64,000 nucleotides of DNA from Burkholderiaceae bacterium (lineage in GTDB: Bacteria > Pseudomonadota > Gammaproteobacteria > Burkholderiales > Burkholderiaceae). Below are positions 54,997 to 64,000 of the stretch, in pieces. Each line of letters opens with the position of its first letter. The stretch's first letter is position 1. A program made the translations under genes and the position numbers. The stretch is from contig CANFOT010000005.1 in NCBI GenBank assembly GCA_947448625.1, forward strand, positions 42,568 to 106,567. Direction: 5' to 3'. The notes below the pieces were generated by a model. The model did not search any database and was not told the origin of the DNA. It saw only the letters and a list, made by a program, of their open reading frames with translations.

Positions 54997-57345
54997 TTAA
55001 AACGCTGTACCAACTTGGAACTGCAAACGCTGAATATTATCCGTTGGTAACGATTTGATCGGAATACCATAACTGAATTTCAATGGGCCCAGTGGTGATA
55101 TCCATGATAAACCCAAGCCATAAGAATATCTCAAGACAAGATTGATATTTTGAGCATAAACGTTACCGCCGTCTACGAAGCCAAATACCCTCAAGGTTTT
55201 ATCAACCCCGGACCCTGGAACTGGAACAGTGTATTCCACGTTAGTAACAATTTTAGACTGGCCACCGGTTGGTTGATTCAGACCCGTGTTCACGTTATAA
55301 AAAGTTGGGCCAAGAGATCCTGGTGAATAGCCTCGCACCGAACCAATACCACCAACATAATAGTTTTTGGTAATCGGGAATGGGTACTTACCGTAAGCCT
55401 CGCCGTAACCAACTTCTCCATTGAAAGATAGGATGTTGCCTTTTGAGAAAGAGTGGTACTTTTGATACTGACCAAATAGGCGGTAGAACATCATGTTGCC
55501 CAGCGGAGTACCCGCCTCAGCGCTCAACTGCTGCAATGATCCGGTTGATGGAATGAGTGCGCTGTCTCGACCATCTCTCGACCAACCTACAGTGACCGGC
55601 ACGTTGTATGTTGTCAGCGTATCAGGATAGCCAGGCGCTGGAACACCGTAATCCTGCATATAAGTTAAATAGGGCTGAGGAGTATTCGAGCTTGATGAAA
55701 TCCTAAAAGCCTCAATACCTGTACCAAAGAAAACCCGGTCTACCTCAGTGTAAGGGACGCCAAACTTAATATTTGATCCTACGGACTTGATTTGGTAATT
55801 GGGATCGCCCACGTAATACAGTGGCTTGGACGAGCGATAGTACAAATCGGTATAGCGACTAATACCTTCTTCAGTGAAGTACGGATCATAGTTTGACAGG
55901 GCCAAACTCTGATTGATCTTACCAAGGGACATATTAAGTCCTACTGATGTTCCAGTACCGAAAGCATTCTCCTGATTAATACCAGCAGATAAGATCAATT
56001 TCTCAGTTGAGGAAAATCCCGCCCCTAGAGTAACTGCCCCTGTAGGCTTCTCAGTGACCTTTACATTGACATCAACTTGGTCAGCAGTTCCAGGCACGTC
56101 TTGCGTGGAAATATCGGTCTCAGTGAAATAGCCCAGTCGGCCCAAACGCTTTTTCGACAAATCAATCTTTTCGCTATCAAACCAAGAGCTTTCGAACTGA
56201 CGCATCTCGCGACGAATTACCATATCGCGGGTCTTCGCATTACCAGTCACGTTAACTTGACGCACATAGACGCGGCGACCTGGATCTACCACAAGGGTTA
56301 AATCGACTTCACTTAAGTCGCGACGGATGTCTGGCTGTGGATTAATGGTCGCAAAAGCATAGCCATAAGAACCTAGAATTTCTGCGATCGCCTTAGTGCT
56401 CTCAGTCAGCTTTGCTGATGAAAATGTATCTCCTGATTTAAGGGTAACTAGCTGAGTGAGCTCGGCTTCTTTGCCCAGTAAATCACCGGCTAAACGCACA
56501 TCCTTAACAGTGAATTTATTGCCCTCACGAATACTGATGGTGAGATAAATACCTTTTTTATCTGGCGTAATCGAAACCTGGGTGGACTCAATCACAAACT
56601 CAAGGTAACCGCTATTGAGGTAGTAAGAGCGAATATTTTCTAGGTCGGCAGTGAGTTTTTGTTTGGAGTACAAATTATCTTTGCTATACCAAGATAACCA
56701 TCCACCAGTCTTGAGCTGCATTTGACCTCTAAGATCGCTCTCGCTGAACACGCTATTACCAATGAAATTGACCTCCTGAATCTTAGCTACAGGACCTTCA
56801 TCGATATTGAAATAGACAGCCACTTGATTTCTCTCAACTGGCGTTACGGTTGCCACAATCTCAGAGGCGTAGAGGCCTTTTCCAACATAAGCTCGCTTTA
56901 ACTCTTGCTCCGCCTTGTCGATGAGCGCTTTGTCATAAAAACGAGCCTCTGCTACACCAACAGCCTTCAGTGACTTGCGAATATTTTCCTGGTCAAATTC
57001 TTTCATCCCAGTAAATTCAATGCGAGAAATCGTTGGGCGCTCCTCAACGATCACAATTAAGACGTTACCTTGTGCCTGAATCTGCACATCTCGAAAGAAG
57101 CCAGTGCTATACAAAGCCTTGATGGCATCTGCACCCTTTTCTTCAGTAAAGGTATCGCCCACCTGAACTGGCAAATAGCTAAACACCGTGCCCGGTTCAA
57201 CTCGCTGCAAACCCTCGATGCGGATATCTTTAATAACAAAGGAGTCAGCCGCATGGGCATTTATACAAAAACCAGCAGCAGCAATAAAGACGACTTGAGC
57301 AACAAATCGAGTTACGGAGCGAAAAGAAGGGATTAGAAAATTCAA
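54997..57345 (-). CDS. bamA: Outer membrane protein assembly factor BamA
   Basis: POTRA domains (IKDIRIEGLQRVEPGTVFSYLPVQVGD); NYYVGGIGSVRGYSPGSLGP; terminal LQFQVGTAF. Confidence 0.96.
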   Translation of the reverse strand: MNFLIPSFRSVTRFVAQVVFIAAAGFCINAHAADSFVIKDIRIEGLQRVEPGTVFSYLPVQVGDTFTEEKGADAIKALYSTGFFRDVQIQAQGNVLIVIVEERPTISRIEFTGMKEFDQENIRKSLKAVGVAEARFYDKALIDKAEQELKRAYVGKGLYASEIVATVTPVERNQVAVYFNIDEGPVAKIQEVNFIGNSVFSESDLRGQMQLKTGGWLSWYSKDNLYSKQKLTADLENIRSYYLNSGYLEFVIESTQVSITPDKKGIYLTISIREGNKFTVKDVRLAGDLLGKEAELTQLVTLKSGDTFSSAKLTESTKAIAEILGSYGYAFATINPQPDIRRDLSEVDLTLVVDPGRRVYVRQVNVTGNAKTRDMVIRREMRQFESSWFDSEKIDLSKKRLGRLGYFTETDISTQDVPGTADQVDVNVKVTEKPTGAVTLGAGFSSTEKLILSAGINQENAFGTGTSVGLNMSLGKINQSLALSNYDPYFTEEGISRYTDLYYRSSKPLYYVGDPNYQIKSVGSNIKFGVPYTEVDRVFFGTGIEAFRISSSSNTPQPYLTYMQDYGVPAPGYPDTLTTYNVPVTVGWSRDGRDSALIPSTGSLQQLSAEAGTPLGNMMFYRLFGQYQKYHSFSKGNILSFNGEVGYGEAYGKYPFPITKNYYVGGIGSVRGYSPGSLGPTFYNVNTGLNQPTGGQSKIVTNVEYTVPVPGSGVDKTLRVFGFVDGGNVYAQNINLVLRYSYGLGLSWISPLGPLKFSYGIPIKSLPTDNIQRLQFQVGTAF

Positions 57346-58475
57346 GGTGAAAGGTAGCGTTGCAAATCGTTAAACAAGGCTAGCAAGGAAAGGGATATCA
57401 GCAGCAAAAAACCCACTTTTTGGAGCTTTTCCTGCAGGGATAATGACATTCGCTTACCAGCAACCAACTCCCATGCATCATACAGTAGCTGACCCCCATC
57501 AAGCATTGGCAGGGGCACTAAATTCAAAAGCCCAATACTGATACTCATGAGGGCCAAAAAGGCTGCAAATGGCTGCCAACCTACCTGGGCAGACTTCCCC
57601 GCCATATCAGCAATACTTAAGGGGCCGCCAAGCTGTTTTAGGGTTGTTTTCCCTGTAAATAAACCCAGCATGAGCCTCAGGGAGACCTTGGTAATCAAAT
57701 ACACCCGCTGACTGGCAAACCCTAGGGCATCTAGAGGCCCCAACTTGAGCTCCTTCCACTCCGAAGGTGGGCTGATTTGTGGAAGCAAGCCCAGCGTTTG
57801 AAATGGGTCAGATTCGGGTGCAATTGAAGGCAAATCAGCCTGCCGAAAGGTAGCAATTCGACGCCCGCCAGAAATATTCTGCAGCTCCAGAGCGAAGCCC
57901 TGCTCCCGAGTGACTGCGTCCAAGAGGAGCCAACGCAAGGCATTCCAGCTCGGAACCGAATCAAACTCCTCAAGAATCGGCGTGCTGCTGTAGTTAGATG
58001 ATAGATATTGCCAGCCAATAACCTGGTCACCAACCACCACCCCGAGTTTTGCGGCAATGGATTGCTCGGGCGGAGTCTGGAGTTGAGCTGGTAACTGGGG
58101 GGCGCCTGAGACATAAATTACCGAGAACAACATCACCGCCAAAAGGAAGTTGGCGAACGGTCCAGCAGCAACAATCAAGGAACGTTGCCATAGCGGCTTT
58201 ACATCGAAAGATTGGGCGCGCTCGTCCGCCGGAATAGTTTGCTGGCTATCACGCCCATCCAGTAATTTGACATAGCCACCAAGTGGAATAGAGGCAAGAA
58301 CCCACTCTGTGCCGTTATTGGCACGATAAGTAAACAGCGGCTTGCCAAAACCTAAAGCAAAGCGCAGCACTTTCACGCCACATAAACGTGCAGCTAAAAA
58401 ATGGCCATACTCATGAAAACTGACTAATACGCCTAGCGTAACCAGGAATGCAGCAAGAGTGATTAAAGCCTGCAC
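57342..58475 (-). CDS. rseP: RIP metalloprotease RseP
   Basis: VSFHEYGHFLAARLCGVKVLRFALGFGKPL; PLGGYVKLLDGRD; LLNLVPLPMLDGGQLLY. Confidence 0.95.
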   Translation of the reverse strand: MQALITLAAFLVTLGVLVSFHEYGHFLAARLCGVKVLRFALGFGKPLFTYRANNGTEWVLASIPLGGYVKLLDGRDSQQTIPADERAQSFDVKPLWQRSLIVAAGPFANFLLAVMLFSVIYVSGAPQLPAQLQTPPEQSIAAKLGVVVGDQVIGWQYLSSNYSSTPILEEFDSVPSWNALRWLLLDAVTREQGFALELQNISGGRRIATFRQADLPSIAPESDPFQTLGLLPQISPPSEWKELKLGPLDALGFASQRVYLITKVSLRLMLGLFTGKTTLKQLGGPLSIADMAGKSAQVGWQPFAAFLALMSISIGLLNLVPLPMLDGGQLLYDAWELVAGKRMSLSLQEKLQKVGFLLLISLSLLALFNDLQRYLSP

Positions 58476-58487
58476 GAATCTACCGAT

Positions 58488-59681
58488 CTATTTCTTAATT
58501 GCACGAATAAATTGAACGGCCGCTTGACGAGCCAGAACATCAGCCTCAAGAATCGTATCCAGAGAATCTGCAGCAACTGGAGATAAGGCACTTAAACAAT
58601 GCTCAACTACGTTTGGAATGGACAAGTAAGGTAAACCTTCGTCCAAGAAAGCCGCAACAGCAACTTCGTTGGCAGCATTCAATACTGCAGGAGCGGTACC
58701 CCCCGCTTTCGCAGCAACAAAGGCCAAGCTCAAACATGGGAATTGCAAGAAATTGGGCTCCGTGAAGCTCAGACCCACCAACTGCGTTAAATCTAAAGGC
58801 GAGACACCAGCATCAATACGTTCCGGCCAAGCCAGGCCATAAGCGATTGGCGTGCGCATATCGGGCTGCCCCATTTGTGCCAGCACCGAGCCATCCCGAT
58901 ACCGCACCATGGAATGAACCACACTCTGCGGATGAATTAATACCTTAATTTTTTCTAGCGGTAAACCAAACAGCCAAAAAGCCTCGATAACTTCAAGCCC
59001 TTTATTCATCATCGTTGCAGAATCAACTGAAATCTTTCTGCCCATCACCCAGTTGGGATGAGCGCAAGCCTGCTCAGGAGTAATGTCAGCCAATTGTCCA
59101 ATAGGGCGATCTCTGAATGGTCCGCCAGAAGCAGTTAACCAAAGCTCCTCAACCCCCAGATGATCTGATGGATTTTTTGTGAAGCGATCAGGCAGGCATT
59201 GAAAAATCGCATTGTGCTCACTATCAATGGGGAGTAACTCTCCGCCCCCTGCTTTCATAGCTTGCATAAATAAATTGCCCGACATCACCAGCGCTTCTTT
59301 ATTGGCCAGCAGCACCCTCTTTCCAGCTTGCGCTGCAGCTAAGGCAGGAACCAGACCAGCAGCACCCACAATCGCTGCCATGACGGTATCGCATCCAGAA
59401 TCTGTTACCGCCCTAACCAAGGCTTGAGGCCCATAGAGCACTTCAGTAGAAATCTTTTTTTCCTGCAAAAGACGACTCAATTGAGAGGCGCCCTCAGCGT
59501 CAGCCACCACTGCAATAGCAGGCTTAAACTCGATACATTGCTCAGCTAAGCGCTCAATTTGTTTTGCTGCAGTCAGAGCCACCACGTTGAAGCGCTCAGG
59601 ATGGGCACGGATCACATCTAAGGTATTGACGCCAATCGATCCTGTAGATCCTAAGATGGCAACCTGCTTAAGAGACATCAA
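58488..59681 (-). CDS. dxr: 1-deoxy-D-xylulose-5-phosphate reductoisomerase
   Basis: [51 protein letters not shown]. Confidence 0.97.
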   Translation of the reverse strand: MMSLKQVAILGSTGSIGVNTLDVIRAHPERFNVVALTAAKQIERLAEQCIEFKPAIAVVADAEGASQLSRLLQEKKISTEVLYGPQALVRAVTDSGCDTVMAAIVGAAGLVPALAAAQAGKRVLLANKEALVMSGNLFMQAMKAGGGELLPIDSEHNAIFQCLPDRFTKNPSDHLGVEELWLTASGGPFRDRPIGQLADITPEQACAHPNWVMGRKISVDSATMMNKGLEVIEAFWLFGLPLEKIKVLIHPQSVVHSMVRYRDGSVLAQMGQPDMRTPIAYGLAWPERIDAGVSPLDLTQLVGLSFTEPNFLQFPCLSLAFVAAKAGGTAPAVLNAANEVAVAAFLDEGLPYLSIPNVVEHCLSALSPVAADSLDTILEADVLARQAAVQFIRAIKK

Positions 59682-60505
59682 ATTAATCCAGCTAGCAATG
59701 CGGCAATCGGCATTGTTGGAATGAGAGCATCAACACGATCGAGTACGCCACCATGACCGGGCAGCAAATGACTGCTATCTTTAACGCCAGCCAAGCGTTT
59801 TAATTGAGATTCAAATAAATCTCCAAAGACGCTGAATGCTACCAAGACCGTCACCATCAAGAACATCGGCACCCAACCAAATCGGATAGCCCAAGCGCCG
59901 AATAGCGTGTCGCCAAGAGGTAAATACACTACGCATAAGAATGCATAAAGATAGCAAAGCACTAAACCACCTAGTGCACCCTCAATCGATTTCCCTGGGC
60001 TAATGTGTACAGCTAACTTATGCTTGCCAAAAGCTTTGCCGACAAAGTACGCACCGATATCAGCAACCCAAACGAGGGCCATGCTGCTTAATAAAAAAAC
60101 TAAGCCCAACTCACGCAAGAAAACCAATGCGAACCAAGTTGCTGGAAGAATGATCAAGCCCAGGATGCTGTAAAAAGGTTTGAGTTTTGGGAGTGAGAGA
60201 TTCATCCCTTTTGACAAAATGAACGGCGCCAGAAAGAACCAAAATAAGACTGCGATCATGAGCAAAGAGAACTGCCATGAAATCGCTTGCATACCCAATA
60301 AAAATAAGATGATCGCCAAGCAAAAAGCGGCATAGAGCCATGCAGCCTTCTTTGCTTCTGGCGCAATCATGCGACTCCACTCCCAAGCAGCAGCCACTAG
60401 CGCAACTAGGAAAAAAGCGCCCAAATAAATCGGCGGCAATAAAAACAAGATGGGCAATAGCACTGCCATCAAAATGGTGGCAGTAATGATTCGGGTTTTT
60501 AGCAT
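59678..60505 (-). CDS. cdsA: Phosphatidate cytidylyltransferase
   Basis: [70 protein letters not shown]. Confidence 0.95.
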   Translation of the reverse strand: MLKTRIITATILMAVLLPILFLLPPIYLGAFFLVALVAAAWEWSRMIAPEAKKAAWLYAAFCLAIILFLLGMQAISWQFSLLMIAVLFWFFLAPFILSKGMNLSLPKLKPFYSILGLIILPATWFALVFLRELGLVFLLSSMALVWVADIGAYFVGKAFGKHKLAVHISPGKSIEGALGGLVLCYLYAFLCVVYLPLGDTLFGAWAIRFGWVPMFLMVTVLVAFSVFGDLFESQLKRLAGVKDSSHLLPGHGGVLDRVDALIPTMPIAALLAGLI

Positions 60506-60522
60506 ATGGGGATGTAAGTTAC

Positions 60523-61296
60523 TTAGACTGCGTCGCTCAATGGCTCAGAAGCAAGCTGAGCGCTAGTGCGTCCAAAACGACGCTCGCGCTGACTAAACCA
60601 GTCGAAAGCTTTGTGCAATTCAGCTTCATCAAAATCAGGCCAGAGTGTATCCGTGAAATAGAGCTCGGTATATGCCAGTTGCCACAACAAGAAGTTGCTT
60701 ACCCGCTGCTCGCCACCAGTGCGAATAAATAAATCCGGCTCGGGCGCATAAGCCATTGATAAATGGGGCTGCAGCAACTCCTCAGACACCCGCTCCGGTT
60801 TCAAGCCTGGATTTGCAGTCAAACATTGGCGCATTGCCTGCAAAATATCCCAACGTCCACCGTAGTTGGCGGCAATCGTGAAAGTCAGCCCTTTACAGCT
60901 GGCAGTTTTTTCTTCGGAAAATTGCACCATCTCCTGAATTGCAGAATCAAAACGACTTAAGTCACCAATCAGGCGTAAAGAGATGTCATTTTCGGCAAGA
61001 CGGGAAACTTCGCTTTTTAATGACTTCAGAAACAACTTCATCAAGAAACCCACCTCTTCGGGTGGACGACGCCAGTTCTCAGAACTGAACGCAAATACGG
61101 TGAGATATTCCACACCAAGACGGCGACATTCTTGAACAATCTTGCGCACGGCACCCAAACCCTCAGAGTGCCCCGCTACACGCGGCATGAAACGCTTACT
61201 AGCCCAACGTCCATTGCCGTCCATGATGATGGCTACATGGCGAGGAATAGCGCTAGTCTCTGGAACAACCAAGGTAGAGCTAGTATGTTGTGTCAT
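60523..61296 (-). CDS. uppS: Isoprenyl transferase (undecaprenyl diphosphate synthase)
   Basis: [56 protein letters not shown]. Confidence 0.96.
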   Translation of the reverse strand: MTQHTSSTLVVPETSAIPRHVAIIMDGNGRWASKRFMPRVAGHSEGLGAVRKIVQECRRLGVEYLTVFAFSSENWRRPPEEVGFLMKLFLKSLKSEVSRLAENDISLRLIGDLSRFDSAIQEMVQFSEEKTASCKGLTFTIAANYGGRWDILQAMRQCLTANPGLKPERVSEELLQPHLSMAYAPEPDLFIRTGGEQRVSNFLLWQLAYTELYFTDTLWPDFDEAELHKAFDWFSQRERRFGRTSAQLASEPLSDAV

Positions 61297-61326
61297 AAAG
61301 CGAATAATAAGAAATTGATCTGACGA

Positions 61327-61890
61327 TTAAACCGTCATGATCTCTTTTTCTTTTTCTGAAACTATCTTATCAACGTCCACAACTGCGCGATCGGTCATCT
61401 TCTGAATTTCATCGGTAGCACGACGCTCATCATCCTCGGAAATTTCTTTATCCTTAGTGAGGCGCTTGAGGTGCTCATTAGCATCACGACGTAAATTACG
61501 CACAGCAATCTTGGTATCTTCGCCTTCGTTTTTGACAACCTTAGTTAAATCACGACGACGCTCTTCAGTCAATGCAGGCATTGGTACCCGAATCACAGTA
61601 CCTTGCGACGCTGGATTAAGACCCAAATCAGAATCGCGAATCGCCTTCTCAATCACAGCTACCATCGTCTTTTCAAATGGCTGAACGTTGATCGTTCTAG
61701 CATCAGCCAAACCTAAGCTAGCCACTTGGCTGAGCGGCGTTGGGTTACCGTAGTAATCGACTTGGATGTGCTCCAAAATTCCTGGGTTTGCACGGCCAGA
61801 GCGAATCTTCGCCAAATTGGTTTTCAAAGCCTCAAGAGACTTCTGCATCTTTTGGTCGGTAGTGGTTTTAATTTCTGCTGCGGACATCAA
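61327..61890 (-). CDS. frr: Ribosome recycling factor
   Basis: [72 protein letters not shown]. Confidence 0.97.
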   Translation of the reverse strand: MMSAAEIKTTTDQKMQKSLEALKTNLAKIRSGRANPGILEHIQVDYYGNPTPLSQVASLGLADARTINVQPFEKTMVAVIEKAIRDSDLGLNPASQGTVIRVPMPALTEERRRDLTKVVKNEGEDTKIAVRNLRRDANEHLKRLTKDKEISEDDERRATDEIQKMTDRAVVDVDKIVSEKEKEIMTV

Positions 61891-61898
61891 GCCTCCTA

Positions 61899-62609
61899 TT
61901 AGACGTGTACTAAAGTACCTTCAGATTCACCTTGAACCACGCGCATTAAGGCGCCTGGCTTGAGAATTGAAAATACCTTGATTGGTAATTTGCGATCACG
62001 ACACAAGGCAAAGGCCGTTGCGTCCATCACCTGTAGGTTTTTAATAATGGCTTCATCAAAAGTGATTGTTTTGTACAAAGTAGCCGCTGGATCTTTCATT
62101 GGATCGGCACTATAAATACCATCTACCTTGGTAGCCTTCAGAACGATTTCAACACCCATCTCTGCACCACGCAAAGCAGCTGCAGTGTCGGTAGTAAAAA
62201 ATGGATTCCCCGTACCAGCAGCGAAGATTACAACCTTACCTTCACCTAGGGCGCGGATTGCACGGGGGCGAATATAGGGCTCAAGCACTTGGTCCATTCT
62301 TAAGGCAGATTGCACGCGAGCCTCTACGCCTTTTTGGCGCAAAGCATCTTGCAATGCAAGGGAGTTCATCATGGTAGCAAGCATTCCCATGTAGTCAGCT
62401 GTTGCTCGATCCATGCCGGCAGCGCCACCTGCTACACCCCGGAAAATATTTCCGCCGCCGATCACGATAGCCAACTGAACGCCGCTATTCACTACGTCGG
62501 CGATTTCCTTCACCATGGAATCAATGGTAACCGGATTGATGCCAAAAGCATCATCCCCCATTAGGGCCTCACCAGAGAGTTTTAAAAGAACACGTTTATA
62601 GGCTGGCAT
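61899..62609 (-). CDS. pyrH: UMP kinase
   Basis: [56 protein letters not shown]. Confidence 0.97.
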   Translation of the reverse strand: MPAYKRVLLKLSGEALMGDDAFGINPVTIDSMVKEIADVVNSGVQLAIVIGGGNIFRGVAGGAAGMDRATADYMGMLATMMNSLALQDALRQKGVEARVQSALRMDQVLEPYIRPRAIRALGEGKVVIFAAGTGNPFFTTDTAAALRGAEMGVEIVLKATKVDGIYSADPMKDPAATLYKTITFDEAIIKNLQVMDATAFALCRDRKLPIKVFSILKPGALMRVVQGESEGTLVHV

Positions 62610-62716
62610 CGTTTTATTTTCCGTAATTTGCTAAGCAATTTACTTGCTTAGCTTATTGATCTTTAAGTACTTTTCAATATCTCGCCCAAATTATAAAGGG
62701 CTTGGCACCGATCAAA

Positions 62717-62754
62717 CAAAAGGGCATAGAAACCGAGGTTTCCATGCCCTTTTG
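62717..62754 (-). terminator. Intrinsic terminator downstream of tsf
   Basis: Minus-strand reading AAAAGGGCATGGAAACC-TCG-GGTTTCTATGCCCTTTT (one G-U wobble); long stem with T tail between tsf and pyrH. Confidence 0.8.
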
Positions 62755-62798
62755 GGTATTGCAACCTTGCTGGGCAGGCCCAGCAATCTTGAAGCTAA

Positions 62799-63677
62799 TT
62801 AAGCACCTTTAGCAGCGGCAACCTGAGCGGCAACTTCAGCCGCAAAGTCGTCTTGACGCTTCTCAATGCCCTCACCCACCACAAACATCGTGAAACCCTT
62901 GATTGTTGTATTGGCAGCTTTAAGCATTTGCTCAACTGATTGCTTGTCGTTCTTAACGAAAGTTTGGTTCAATAAAGACACCTCTTTGAGGTACTTCTGA
63001 ATAGAACCTTCAACCATCTTTTCAACGATTTCTGGTGGTTTGCCAGATTCAGCAGCCTTTTGAACGGCAACACTACGCTCAACAGCAATTGCTTCAGCAG
63101 GAACATCAGCCATCGACAAAGCCACTGGCTTCATCGCAGCAATATGCATTGCAACGTCTTTAGCCGCAGTCTCATCACCGTCGAACTCAACCATCACACC
63201 AATACGAGTACCGTGCAGGTAAGAAACCAACTTATCGCTACCAGCGAAACGCTTGAAGCGACGCGGCATGATGTTCTCGCCGATCTTACCGATCAAGGCG
63301 CTACGAACTTCATCAACAGTTTGACCGTTCATTGGCAACGCAAGCAATGCAGCAACATCTGCCGGATTCTTTTCTGCAACCAATTTCACGCACTCACTTG
63401 TAAACGCCAAAAAGTCATCGTTCTTAGAAACGAAGTCAGTTTCGCAGTTCACTTCAAGCAAGGCGCCAGTAGTGCCGTTGATGAATGAAGCAACAATACC
63501 TTCAGCAGTAACGCGGGACGCAGCTTTACCAGCTTTGCTACCGAGCTTTACACGCAAAATTTCTTCTGCACGAGCCATATCGCCATCAGCCTCAGTCAAT
63601 GCTTTTTTGCACTCCATCATCGGAGCATCAGTCTTGGCGCGTAACTCGCCAACCATTGCAGCGGTAATAGCGGCCAT
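62799..63677 (-). CDS. tsf: Translation elongation factor Ts
   Basis: [55 protein letters not shown]. Confidence 0.97.
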   Translation of the reverse strand: MAAITAAMVGELRAKTDAPMMECKKALTEADGDMARAEEILRVKLGSKAGKAASRVTAEGIVASFINGTTGALLEVNCETDFVSKNDDFLAFTSECVKLVAEKNPADVAALLALPMNGQTVDEVRSALIGKIGENIMPRRFKRFAGSDKLVSYLHGTRIGVMVEFDGDETAAKDVAMHIAAMKPVALSMADVPAEAIAVERSVAVQKAAESGKPPEIVEKMVEGSIQKYLKEVSLLNQTFVKNDKQSVEQMLKAANTTIKGFTMFVVGEGIEKRQDDFAAEVAAQVAAAKGA

Positions 63678-64000
63678 TATTCAGCTTTCCCTTCTTCAAC
63701 AAACTCTTCTTCGCCTTCTTTAACAGCGGTCAAGATTTCTTGAACTGAGTTTGATTTACCTTCGAGGATTGCGTCAGCAATACCGCGAGCGTAGAGAAGA
63801 ACAGCTTTGCTGGAGTCATCATTACCAGGGATGATGTAATCAACACCTTCTGGTGAGTGGTTGGTATCCACTACAGCGATAACGGGAATACCAAGCTTGT
63901 TAGCTTCAGTAATGGCAATCTTGTGATAGCCAACGTCCACTACGAAAATCGCATCAGGAACGCCATTCAAATCTTGAATACCGCCAAGTGCTTTTTGCAA
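63677..64000 (-). CDS. rpsB: 30S ribosomal protein S2 (N-terminal part outside the window)
   Basis: [67 protein letters not shown]; frame runs off the window end. Confidence 0.96.
   Translation of the reverse strand: MQKALGGIQDLNGVPDAIFVVDVGYHKIAITEANKLGIPVIAVVDTNHSPEGVDYIIPGNDDSSKAVLLYARGIADAILEGKSNSVQEILTAVKEGEEEFVEEGKAE

Overview
The window reads as ordinary chromosome from a betaproteobacterium. Protein content and gene order resemble freshwater Burkholderiaceae such as Polynucleobacter, but this is inferred from pattern recognition and no search was run. It is densely coded, with no convincing tRNA, rRNA, CRISPR array, transposase or phage gene. Main blocks: (1) fatty-acid/CoA metabolism genes and a cardiolipin synthase pair (1-6.9 kb). 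(2) A tungstate-type ABC permease and ATPase without an adjacent binding protein, convergent with a large Cys-type formate dehydrogenase cluster that includes uncharacterised DUF3305/DUF3306 proteins, a multi-ferredoxin, a TorD-like chaperone, a small Tat protein and an Mrp/ApbC ATPase (6.9-19 kb). (3) Phosphate transport and copper efflux (19-23.5 kb). (4) A membrane glycosylation/lipid cassette (24.3-29 kb). (5) Queuosine, TadA and LD-carboxypeptidase genes (30.5-33.1 kb). (6) A little-understood cluster of tandem paralogous lipoproteins, a B12-type radical SAM protein and a DUF455 ferritin-like protein, coupled to guaA-guaB (33.1-40.4 kb). (7) rnfH-ratA/smpB. (8) An Anbu proteasome-homologue operon with circularly permuted ATP-grasp, alpha-E and transglutaminase genes (41.8-46 kb). 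(9) ppsA/ppsR. (10) The conserved envelope/translation superoperon from rpsB-tsf-pyrH-frr to lpxB-rnhB (49.5-64 kb). The best candidates for under-described biology are the CX4CX2C radical SAM/DUF455 cluster, the Anbu operon with its unusual basic Anbu tail, and the formate dehydrogenase accessory module.
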